Made by a program: the position numbers and the translations under genes | Notes under the pieces: generated by a model | Seen by the model: only the letters and a program-made list of their open reading frames with translations | Database searches by the model: none | What the model was told of the DNA's origin: nothing | Part shown: positions 1 through 4,993 of the stretch, one piece after another | Layout of the letters: every line of letters begins with the position of its first letter | Numbering within the stretch: position 1 is the stretch's first letter | Source of the DNA: Bacteroidia bacterium | GTDB taxonomy: Bacteria > Bacteroidota > Bacteroidia > Bacteroidales > Azobacteroidaceae | Length of the DNA: 6,905 nucleotides | Assembly: GCA_025999255.1 (NCBI GenBank) | Contig: BNXB01000068.1 | Coordinates: forward strand, 1 to 6,905 | Direction of reading: 5' to 3'

Positions 1-49
1 ACACAGCACACAGCACACAGCACACAGCACACAGCACACAGCACACACA
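1..49. repeat. 7-bp tandem repeat (ACACAGC)n, cut by the window edge
   Basis: Six perfect copies of ACACAGC fill positions 1-42, followed by a degenerate ACACACA copy. The array continues beyond the left edge, so its true length is unknown. It lies in non-coding DNA upstream of a terminator. A 7-bp unit would shift frame with each copy if it ran into an upstream gene, but no coding sequence is visible here. Confidence 0.9.
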
Positions 50-67
50 CCACCTGAACAGCCCTCC

Positions 68-88
68 CGCCCTCTTGCTAAAAGGGCG
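68..88. other. Small hairpin in the left intergenic region
   Basis: CGCCCT (68-73) pairs with AGGGCG (83-88). Two further A-T pairs form after one mismatch, leaving a 3-nt loop. No T-run follows on the + strand, so it is not a good terminator. No gene is visible in 1-234. Confidence 0.3.
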
Positions 89-125
89 AAAGTTACAAAA
101 AATTTTATTAACAGCTATAAATATG

Positions 126-189
126 CGCGAAAGCGTAAAGAAACAACAGGTTTTTATGCCCAGTCTTCTTTACGCTTTCGCGTTTTTTT
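126..189 (+). terminator. Strong rho-independent terminator
   Basis: A perfect 17-bp inverted repeat (126-142 with 166-182, arms beginning CGCGAAAGCG) encloses a 23-nt loop and is followed directly by seven Ts (183-189). The T-run lies only on the + strand side, so it should end transcription of a gene to the left of the window. It also insulates the fimbrial operon that starts 45 bp further on. Confidence 0.85.
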
Positions 190-202
190 ACCTGTTTTAA
201 AC

Positions 203-236
203 AATACATCACGAATTTTTAAAATACATCACGAAT
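203..236 (+). repeat. Direct repeat overlapping the start codon of the DUF3575 gene
   Basis: The 14-mer AATACATCACGAAT occurs at 203-216 and again at 223-236, exactly 20 bp apart. The second copy ends inside the ATG at 235-237. The region is A/T-rich and has no Shine-Dalgarno, as is usual in Bacteroidetes. The repeat could be a protein-binding site or a short duplication of the leader; its function is not known. Confidence 0.8.
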
Positions 237-819
237 GAAGAAAACAGTACTTACCCTTGCCTGCTTCCTGCTCCTGACGGCAACCCTGCCCGCACAACAG
301 GACGCAAAGGACAACGCATACACGGAGCATGGCTGCGAGGACAAATTTTCCCTCCGCACCAATTTACTGTACTGGGCGGTTGCCATTCCCAATCTCGGCA
401 TTGAATACAAACCCGCCGAAAGTTTCGGCATCCTCGTAAGCGGCGCATACAGCCACTGGATATGGAGCAGTGAAGACAATCACCACCGCACATGGCTCGT
501 ACAGCCCGAAGTGCGCTGGTATACAGGAGCAAACAAAAATTGGTTTATCGGCGTCGAAGGACATATTGCCGAATTTAACTTCAAGTTCAAGGACACCGGC
601 TATCAGGGCGATGCTATCGGTGGCGGACTGACAGGCGGCTATAAATTGAAATTGAGCCGTGTGTTTGATATGGATTTCTCTCTCGGATTGGGCTATACCC
701 AACTGAAATACGATACCTACTACCGCAGCAACGGCTATATGGTAAGGAAAGAGAGCGGATTGAAAAAGGACTTTTTCGGACCCACGCAGTTCGGAGTTTC
801 ACTGATTTTTAAATTATAG
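235..819 (+). CDS. DUF3575 family outer-membrane protein
   Basis: A 194-aa exported protein. Residues 1-20 form a Sec signal peptide (KK n-region, LACFLLLTATLPA, likely cut after A20 before QQ). The motif at residues 42-58 (TNLLYWAVAIPNLGIEY) is typical of DUF3575. The rest alternates aromatic and polar residues with Gly turns and ends in a hydrophobic FKL, fitting a small outer-membrane beta-barrel. DUF3575 genes are commonly found at the head of Bacteroidales fimbrial loci next to FimB/Mfa2-like genes, and here the next gene starts 3 bp after the stop. A role in pilus assembly or surface anchoring is inferred from context; no biochemical function is known to me. The ATG at 235 is chosen because the signal peptide begins there. 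Confidence 0.85.
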   Translation: MKKTVLTLACFLLLTATLPAQQDAKDNAYTEHGCEDKFSLRTNLLYWAVAIPNLGIEYKPAESFGILVSGAYSHWIWSSEDNHHRTWLVQPEVRWYTGANKNWFIGVEGHIAEFNFKFKDTGYQGDAIGGGLTGGYKLKLSRVFDMDFSLGLGYTQLKYDTYYRSNGYMVRKESGLKKDFFGPTQFGVSLIFKL

Positions 820-822
820 ATT

Positions 823-1707
823 ATGAAAAATATAATAGCAAAATTATCATTAAGGTCTTCAAAGTCATTAAAGACTTTAAGGTACTTAACCGCCATAGCA
901 GCCATAGTATGCTGCCTGACAAGTTGCGTGAAGGAGCCGCTCTACAACACCGATCACCCCAATCACGGCAAAATCATTTCGCTGACCACCGATTGGACAA
1001 ACCGTGGCGAAGGTATTGACATCCCGGACAACCATTTGCTGAAAGTGGGCGATTATACGGCAACCCTTTCGGGAACAACCAACGAAGTAAACAATTATTT
1101 CCTTGCCGGCACCCATCCTGTTACTATATGGCATGCAGCTGATGGCATTACCGTTTCAGGAAATACGGCTACCGCTGATTACACCGGTGGAGGTGTTGAT
1201 TGGTTTTTTACCGGCTCGCAAGACGTAACCATCGAACAGGACAAAGACCACGCTTTCACTGTTTTCATGCAGCAACAAGTGCGGCAACTGACCCTCGAAC
1301 TGGACGTGCAAGGCAATGTTGCCAACCGCGTTACAGGCATTGCGGCAACCCTTTCGGGCGTGGCGGGCGCAATCGGTATCGACAACGGCAACCCCGTGGG
1401 AGACCCGGTTGCTGTTGTGCCTGTGTTTGTCCGACAACCCGACGGCAAATATACCGCCGTCCTGCGCCTGCTCGGTATTCAGGGCAATGCGCAAACGCTG
1501 ACCCTGGCCCTGCATTTCGACGGCGGCCTACCCGCTGATATTACGGTAAATTCCGGTTTGTCGGAAAAAATAGCGGCTTTCAATGCCGACAAGAAAACGC
1601 CGTTTGCCCTCAAGGCAGGAGTAACGGTAACAGCAACCGTATTGGGCGTTGCCGCGGAAATTTCCGACTGGGAAAACGCCGGAAACGAAACAGTAGTAGC
1701 AAATTAA
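823..1707 (+). CDS. FimB/Mfa2-like fimbrial anchor lipoprotein
   Basis: A 294-aa lipoprotein. A long n-region built of xL(K/R) triplets (residues 8-20) leads into a hydrophobic segment and a lipobox LTSC with Cys35 as the lipidated residue. The mature start CVKEPLYNTDHP resembles the C-x-x-x-PLY opening of Mfa2/FimB-type and DUF5119-type anchor subunits. The body contains beta-rich segments such as residues 144-160 (DHAFTVFMQQQVRQLTL). In type V pili this family anchors the pilus in the outer membrane and limits its length. The gene lies 3 bp after the DUF3575 stop and 47 bp before a fimbrillin gene, so co-transcription is likely. The assignment to FimB/Mfa2 rather than DUF5119 is by eye. Confidence 0.7.
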   Translation: MKNIIAKLSLRSSKSLKTLRYLTAIAAIVCCLTSCVKEPLYNTDHPNHGKIISLTTDWTNRGEGIDIPDNHLLKVGDYTATLSGTTNEVNNYFLAGTHPVTIWHAADGITVSGNTATADYTGGGVDWFFTGSQDVTIEQDKDHAFTVFMQQQVRQLTLELDVQGNVANRVTGIAATLSGVAGAIGIDNGNPVGDPVAVVPVFVRQPDGKYTAVLRLLGIQGNAQTLTLALHFDGGLPADITVNSGLSEKIAAFNADKKTPFALKAGVTVTATVLGVAAEISDWENAGNETVVAN

Positions 1708-1754
1708 TTTAACAATAACAATTATTTATATATTATTTAAAAAAACAAATCACA

Positions 1755-2570
1755 ATGAACAAATGTAAATTTTTAGCAATCGCCGCCATTGCAGCGGCAA
1801 CAGTAATGACTTCGTGCAGCAAGGACGAAGTCGAAAACAACAACTCGGACGGCAAGCTGTCCTTTGCCTCGCAAGTGAGCAACGACCCGCAAGCCCGCGC
1901 CACTTCCGGCAACACTTGGGACGGCGGGGAAACGGTAATCGTCAATGTAAGCGGAACAACTTATCCATTTACGGCGGCGGCAAACGGTACGCTTACCAGC
2001 GCCACATTGTACTGGAACGACTACGCTTCCATTGACGCTTATGCGTACTATCCGGAAACGTACGCTTATGCCGCCGACCAAAGTGCAGGCATTCAGGCAG
2101 CCGACTTTATCTTTGCCGACAAGGTTACGGGAATTACCCGCGCCAACTGGGGAACCCAAACACTCTTGTTCAAGCACAAGACGGCAAAAGTATCCGTTAC
2201 GCTCACTGCCGGTACCGGCGCACCCGATTTAACCGGCGCAACAGTCAAGTTTTACGGTTATACCGCAGTAGCCGCTATTGACAACACCGGCGCAAATCCC
2301 ACCGGAGCCATTACAGGCGGCACAATAGGCGAGATTACGCCCGACGGCAACAACACCGCGTTGCTGTTGCCCGTTGCGCTGACAAGCGAAAACATTTTCA
2401 AAATAACGCTTGCAAGCAGTCAGGAGTACTATTATAAAGGCAGCTATACTTTTGAATCGGGAAAATCGTATCAGTTTACCGTTCAGGTGGATAAAACCAG
2501 CCTGACCGTTAAAAGCGCTAACATTCAGGATTGGGACAGTCCCATTGCGGGCAGCGGCACAGTCGAGTAA
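1755..2570 (+). CDS. Fimbrillin family lipoprotein (type V pilus subunit)
   Basis: A 271-aa lipoprotein with a compact signal peptide and lipobox MTSC (Cys21). The conserved fimbrillin opening is visible: an ARAT sequence with Arg48, then a TW-x-GGE block. In type V pilins an Arg in this position can be the protease site that frees the groove for donor-strand exchange; that role is inferred here. The remainder is beta-rich and includes the Mfa-like motif ITPDGNNTALLLPVAL. There is no extra C-terminal domain, so this is the best candidate for a stalk or adaptor subunit. Its middle (1883-2365) is a close DNA paralogue of 2851-3336 in the next gene. The upstream 47 bp is very A/T-rich with no Shine-Dalgarno. 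The signal peptide lacks the xL(K/R) repeat seen in the other three lipoproteins. Confidence 0.85.
   Translation: MNKCKFLAIAAIAAATVMTSCSKDEVENNNSDGKLSFASQVSNDPQARATSGNTWDGGETVIVNVSGTTYPFTAAANGTLTSATLYWNDYASIDAYAYYPETYAYAADQSAGIQAADFIFADKVTGITRANWGTQTLLFKHKTAKVSVTLTAGTGAPDLTGATVKFYGYTAVAAIDNTGANPTGAITGGTIGEITPDGNNTALLLPVALTSENIFKITLASSQEYYYKGSYTFESGKSYQFTVQVDKTSLTVKSANIQDWDSPIAGSGTVE
1883..2365 (+). repeat. Duplicated fimbrillin segment, copy 1 (partner 2851-3336)
   Basis: The fimbrillin domains of the genes at 1755 and 2675 align at a constant offset of 968 bp, shifting to 971 near the end. A 40-bp block (1899-1938 with 2867-2906) is identical. Identity is patchy: near-identical around 1985-2125, lower around 2130-2220, high again at 2240-2320. 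This fits an old tandem duplication with later local gene conversion. Confidence 0.85.
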
Positions 2571-2585
2571 AAAGCGGCAGCCGGT

Positions 2586-2644
2586 CCGGGCGCAAGCGTA
2601 AGCCCGGCGCGTAATGAACAGTGTTCCCGCTTCGCGGCGGGAAC
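2586..2644 (+). other. Two GC-rich hairpins between fimbrillin genes
   Basis: CCGGGC (2586-2591) pairs with GCCCGG (2602-2607). GTTCCCGC (2623-2630) pairs perfectly with GCGGGAAC (2637-2644) around a 6-nt loop. No T-run follows, so these are not classical terminators. Lying in the 104-bp gap between the fimbrillin and the fimbrillin-SUMF1 gene, they could stabilise the upstream mRNA 3' end or reduce read-through, giving unequal subunit amounts. Confidence 0.55.
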
Positions 2645-2674
2645 CGGCGCAAATAAATTGAAAATTGAAATTAT

Positions 2675-3676
2675 ATGAAAGCAACAATGAATCTAAAGAA
2701 TCTAAGGAGTCTAAGGAATTTAAGGAACTTGAAATCCTTAATTTCCTTAATTTCCTTAACTTCCTTAATCCTTTTTTTTGGAGCCTGCTCGCAGGACGAA
2801 GATACTCCCGCAACCGGCGACGGACGGCTTACCCTGTCCGCCCAAACAGGCGACCCGCAAACACGAGCCACTTCCGGCAACACTTGGGACGGCGGGGAAA
2901 CGGTAACCGTAAATGTAAACGGGAACGATTATCCATTTGCGGCGGCGACAGACGGTACGCTTACCAGCGCCACACTGTACTGGAAAGACTACGCTTCCAT
3001 TGACGCCTTCGCGTACTATCCGGCAACATACGCTTATGCCGCCGATCAAAGTGCAGGCTTTCAGGCAGCCGACTTTATCTTTGCCGAACAAGTGACGGGC
3101 ATCACCCAAAGCACTTACAACACGACTAAGAAACTTACTTTCAGGCACAAAACGGCAAAGGTAACGGCAACGCTGACCGCAGGCGCAGGCATAACAAACA
3201 TAACAGGCGCAACAGTCACGTTTTACGGTTATACCGCAGTAGCCGCCATCGACAACACAGGAACAAACCCCACCGGAGCCATTACTGGCAAAACGCTTGG
3301 ATGGATTACGCCCGACGGCGCAAATACCGCCCTGCTTATTCCAAAAAGTTACGCCAATGAGAATGTCCTGAAAGTTACCCTCGAAGGCAAGGACTATTTC
3401 TGGCAGCCCGCCTCGCTCAATCTTGAAGCCGGCAAATCCTACACTTTCGCCATAACCGTAGAAAACAACGCGCTCACGGTTACAGTAACCGATAACGGCG
3501 CAACCTGGGGGGCAGGCTCGACGGATGAGGTAACGGCTGTCAGGACGCATATCAGGGACATCCCCGTAGCCTATATTCCCAAGGGGACGTTTATGATGGG
3601 CAGCCCCACAAGCGAGCCGGACCGCAGGAGTAATGAAACGCAGCATCAGGTAACTTTGACCAAGGATTTTATATGA
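2675..3676 (+). CDS. Fimbrillin-SUMF1 fusion, N-terminal part (frameshifted)
   Basis: A 333-aa reading frame. Signal peptide with lipobox FGAC (Cys38), preceded by an unusual repeat-built n- and h-region (2690-2770). The mature part is a fimbrillin domain with TRAT (Arg64) and the TW-x-GGE block, closely related to the preceding gene. From residue 301 it enters a SUMF1/FGE-type domain (IPKGTFMMGSP). The frame stops at 3674-3676, just after TKDFI. The homologous gene at 5996 reads TKDFYMSK there because it has TTTTT where this gene has TTTT (3667-3670). The rest of the SUMF1 domain continues in the next frame from 3673. So this is the first half of one gene, broken by a 1-bp deletion, a sequencing error, or slippage. 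A leader (attgaaaattgaa...atatgaaag) shared with the 5996 gene supports the ATG at 2675. Confidence 0.85.
   Translation: MKATMNLKNLRSLRNLRNLKSLISLISLTSLILFFGACSQDEDTPATGDGRLTLSAQTGDPQTRATSGNTWDGGETVTVNVNGNDYPFAAATDGTLTSATLYWKDYASIDAFAYYPATYAYAADQSAGFQAADFIFAEQVTGITQSTYNTTKKLTFRHKTAKVTATLTAGAGITNITGATVTFYGYTAVAAIDNTGTNPTGAITGKTLGWITPDGANTALLIPKSYANENVLKVTLEGKDYFWQPASLNLEAGKSYTFAITVENNALTVTVTDNGATWGAGSTDEVTAVRTHIRDIPVAYIPKGTFMMGSPTSEPDRRSNETQHQVTLTKDFI
2690..2770 (+). repeat. 9-bp tandem array and its inversion inside the signal peptide
   Basis: Five 9-bp units resembling AATCTAAGG (2690-2734) encode (N/S)L(K/R) triplets. They are followed by four units resembling TCCTTAATT (2735-2770), which encode SL(I/T). 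The second array is close to the reverse complement of the first, so the charged n-region and the hydrophobic core come from one repeat in opposite orientations. The transcript could fold into a long hairpin just after the start codon. Confidence 0.8.
2851..3336 (+). repeat. Duplicated fimbrillin segment, copy 2 (partner 1883-2365)
   Basis: Paralogous to 1883-2365 in the preceding gene, with a 40-bp identical block at 2867-2906. In this gene the duplicated fimbrillin part is followed by the SUMF1 domain, which the 1755 gene lacks. Confidence 0.85.
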
Positions 3677-3682
3677 GCAAAT
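3569..3682 (+). repeat. SUMF1-start DNA repeat, copy 1 (partner 6791-6905)
   Basis: This stretch encodes the first part of the SUMF1 domain and matches 6791-6905 with, by eye, 8 substitutions and one missing T over about 114 bp. The missing T causes the frame break in this copy. Copy 2 runs to the window edge, so the full repeat is probably longer. The fimbrillin parts upstream of the two copies do not match at DNA level. Confidence 0.85.
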
Positions 3683-4416
3683 ATCCGGTTACGAACGCCC
3701 AGTATGCGGCGTTTTTGAACGCCAACACTATCGAGAGCAATGGACGATGGGCATCAGGAACATATCCTACCGAAAAATTAATCGCGACGAGCAGCGGCAG
3801 TTCCAATTGGGGTCTTAACTGGGACAACGGTAACAGCAAGTGGGTTCCGGTAAGCGGTTATGATAACCACCCCGTGATTTATGTAACGTGGTACGGTGCG
3901 GATGAATATGCCCGTTGGGTCGGAGGCAGTTTGCCGACCGAGGCACAGTGGGAATATGCTTGCCGCGGCGATTACCCGGATAAGGCTACCGAGGTCAATA
4001 CCCTGCCTTTCGGTATCGGCACGGGCAGGAAACTGACAGGTGATATGGCTAATTTTTATGCAACGAATCCTTACGATTTGGATAATGCCCCTTCGGGCGA
4101 CTATAATGATACATCGCAAAGCGGACTCTACCAAGGCAAAACCACCGCCGTTGGCAGTTATCCTGATGCAAATAATTACGGTCTTTACGACATGCACGGC
4201 AATGTACGTGAGTGGTGTTTGGATCAATGGGACGTCAGCGATAACTACTCGACCTTGCCCCCAACAGATCCTGTCTGCACATTAGGCTCCTCCCACGTGC
4301 TTCGCGGCGGCCACTGGGACGGCGACGCTCAGTATTGCCGCTCCGCGTATCGCCGCGCCGACAATCCCGACTACGCTCACTACAGCTTCGGGTTCCGCGT
4401 CGTGTTTGTCCCTTAG
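3673..4416 (+). CDS. SUMF1/FGE-like C-type-lectin-fold domain, C-terminal part of the split fusion
   Basis: A 247-aa frame holding most of a SUMF1 (FGE-sulfatase) domain: MSKYPVTNAQYAAF at the start, HPVIYVTW (from 66), LPTEAQWEYACRG (87-99), GNVREWC (176-182), VLRGGHW (209-215), YCRSAYR (221-227) and GFRVV near the end. It has no signal peptide, so alone it would stay in the cytoplasm; it belongs to the frame ending at 3676. ATG (3673) and TGA (3674-3676) overlap as ATGA, so coupled re-initiation could still make this half. Catalytic FGE has two active-site cysteines five residues apart. By my alignment Cys222 matches the second, and the first position is Gly217, so a formylglycine-generating activity is unlikely. 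A ligand-binding role at the pilus tip fits better. The last 40 codons look like a DGR variable region. Confidence 0.85.
   Translation: MSKYPVTNAQYAAFLNANTIESNGRWASGTYPTEKLIATSSGSSNWGLNWDNGNSKWVPVSGYDNHPVIYVTWYGADEYARWVGGSLPTEAQWEYACRGDYPDKATEVNTLPFGIGTGRKLTGDMANFYATNPYDLDNAPSGDYNDTSQSGLYQGKTTAVGSYPDANNYGLYDMHGNVREWCLDQWDVSDNYSTLPPTDPVCTLGSSHVLRGGHWDGDAQYCRSAYRRADNPDYAHYSFGFRVVFVP
4294..4413 (+). other. Candidate DGR variable region at the SUMF1 C-terminus
   Basis: The last 40 codons follow the frame RGGxWxxxAxxCRSAxRxxxxPxxxxxxxGFR. About 15 codons at the x positions are CAC, GAC, GGC, GAC, TAT, TAT, CGC, GCC, GAC, AAT, TAC, CAC, TAC, AGC and TTC. All can be derived from AAC or AAT by changing only the adenines, the hallmark of DGR mutagenesis. 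DGR target proteins usually end in this fold with the variable region at the 3' end. No AAC-rich template repeat or reverse transcriptase is in this window, and ordinary SUMF1 proteins also vary at these sites, so this is a candidate only. Confidence 0.45.
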
Positions 4417-4424
4417 TTTCATCG

Positions 4425-4485
4425 TTCCTTGAGCAAGGGAGCCTGCCAAAGAGCAAGCGAGGGACGAGTGCAGCGACAGGCAGGC
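4425..4485 (+). other. Two hairpins just after the SUMF1 stop codon
   Basis: TTCCTT (4425-4430) pairs with AAGGGA (4435-4440, one G-U pair) around a GAGC tetraloop, starting 9 bp after the stop. GCCTGCC (4441-4447) then pairs perfectly with GGCAGGC (4479-4485) around a 31-nt loop. No T-run follows. The first could be the target-recognition hairpin known downstream of some DGR variable regions; both could equally be mRNA 3'-end structures. Confidence 0.45.
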
Positions 4486-4488
4486 AAA

Positions 4489-4587
4489 TGTCTGAACCAT
4501 GATTTTTACAGGATTAAAAAGATTTTCAGGATTTTTTTCTTCAATCATGGCAATCATGAAAATCTTATTAAAATCAAGGTTCAGACA
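4489..4587. repeat. Nested palindromic element (REP/MITE-like)
   Basis: The ends TGTCTGAACC (4489-4498) and GGTTCAGACA (4578-4587) are perfect inverted repeats; similarity continues inward (ATGATTTTTA against the complement of TTAAAATCAA). A second nested pair, AAGATTTTC (4519-4527) with GAAAATCTT (4558-4566), lies inside. The element therefore folds into one long imperfect hairpin of about 99 bp with no coding capacity. I recall similar ACAGGATT-type palindromes scattered between genes in Bacteroidetes, but cannot confirm copy number here. Confidence 0.65.
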
Positions 4588-4591
4588 ATTT

Positions 4592-4624
4592 AAAAGCGCG
4601 TTCTTTGACATATTGGTTTACACG
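4592..4624 (+). repeat. Left inverted repeat flanking the toxin-antitoxin patch
   Basis: AAAAGCGC (4592-4599), a 6-nt spacer, then TGACATATTGGTTTACACG (4606-4624). The same two blocks recur inverted at 5927-5962 with one mismatch in the 19-mer and a 9-nt spacer. The patch between them is AT-richer than the pilus genes. I see no clear target-site duplication. Confidence 0.7.
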
Positions 4625-4625
4625 A

Positions 4626-4666
4626 AAATTATCAAAACTTTCAAATTTTGCAAATTTTGATAATTT
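4626..4666. other. A/T-rich 12-bp perfect inverted repeat
   Basis: AAATTATCAAAA (4626-4637) pairs perfectly with TTTTGATAATTT (4655-4666) around a 17-nt loop that is itself partly palindromic (AAATTTTGCAAATTT). It lies about 45 bp upstream of a promoter. It could be a regulator-binding site or a weak bidirectional terminator; neither can be decided from sequence. Confidence 0.5.
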
Positions 4667-4709
4667 GTAGTATCATTCTGCTTCCTTCGCAAGAGTTGTA
4701 TATGAGAAT

Positions 4710-4740
4710 TTTGTTCTTTGAAAGAAAAGTATTACTTTTG
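4710..4740 (+). promoter_or_regulatory. Bacteroidetes-type promoter for the HEPN/MNT module
   Basis: TTTG (4710-4713) and TACTTTTG (4733-4740) are separated by 19 bp, matching the Bacteroides -33 TTTG / -7 TAnnTTTG consensus. Transcription should begin near 4747. An ATG at 4759 lies at a normal leader distance but opens only a 16-codon frame. This suggests that the promoter and original start survived an internal deletion of the HEPN gene. Confidence 0.6.
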
Positions 4741-4777
4741 TTTCGTAAAACAATGTGAATGAATAGGGACACACGCT

Positions 4778-4993
4778 TTGCATACGCACGACCTTCGCCT
4801 GCTGGCTAAAAAAAGCGGATTGGAACTTACATCCAACATGATGCTGCAATTTGATGTAATTACCGGTTTTAACATCAATGCGCGGTATGATACATATAAG
4901 GAAGATTTTCACAAAAGATGCACTCCCGAATTTTCGGAAGAATGGATAGCTAACATAAAAAATATAAGGTCATGGATAAAAGAGAAGCTGTAA
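4778..4993 (+). pseudogene. HEPN-domain protein, C-terminal remnant
   Basis: A 71-aa frame starting at TTG, matching only the C-terminal half of the small Bacteroidetes HEPN proteins paired with MNT nucleotidyltransferases. Visible motifs are H-x-HDL-x-x-LA (residues 2-9), then FNINARYD-x-YK and FHKRCTPEF, ending in the usual WI-x(6)-SWIKEKL helix. Recognisable similarity extends in frame back to about 4763, where an in-frame TGA (4760-4762) ends it. The N-terminal ~55-60 residues of the family (about 130 aa) are missing, so the four-helix fold cannot be complete. It overlaps the MNT gene by 22 bp, the usual arrangement for this pair. The intact protein would be a ribonuclease-type toxin neutralised by MNT. 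Probably inactive; a short functional form cannot be excluded. Confidence 0.65.

Noticed and set aside
1..49. CRISPR-like array at the left edge
   Set aside because: The units are 7 bp with no spacers; it is a simple tandem repeat.
126..182. 17-bp inverted repeat as an invertible promoter of the fimbrial operon
   Set aside because: Only 23 bp lie between the arms and seven Ts follow directly, which fits a terminator; no TAnnTTTG element lies between the arms.
1200..1538. 112-aa + strand frame inside the FimB/Mfa2-like gene
   Set aside because: Arg-rich shadow of the real frame with no motif and no separate start context.
2765..3646. Long minus-strand open frame of 293 codons opposite the fusion gene
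   Set aside because: It mirrors the coding frame of a clear fimbrillin-SUMF1 gene, is rich in Cys/Gly/Arg as antisense frames in such DNA are, and has no domain signature.
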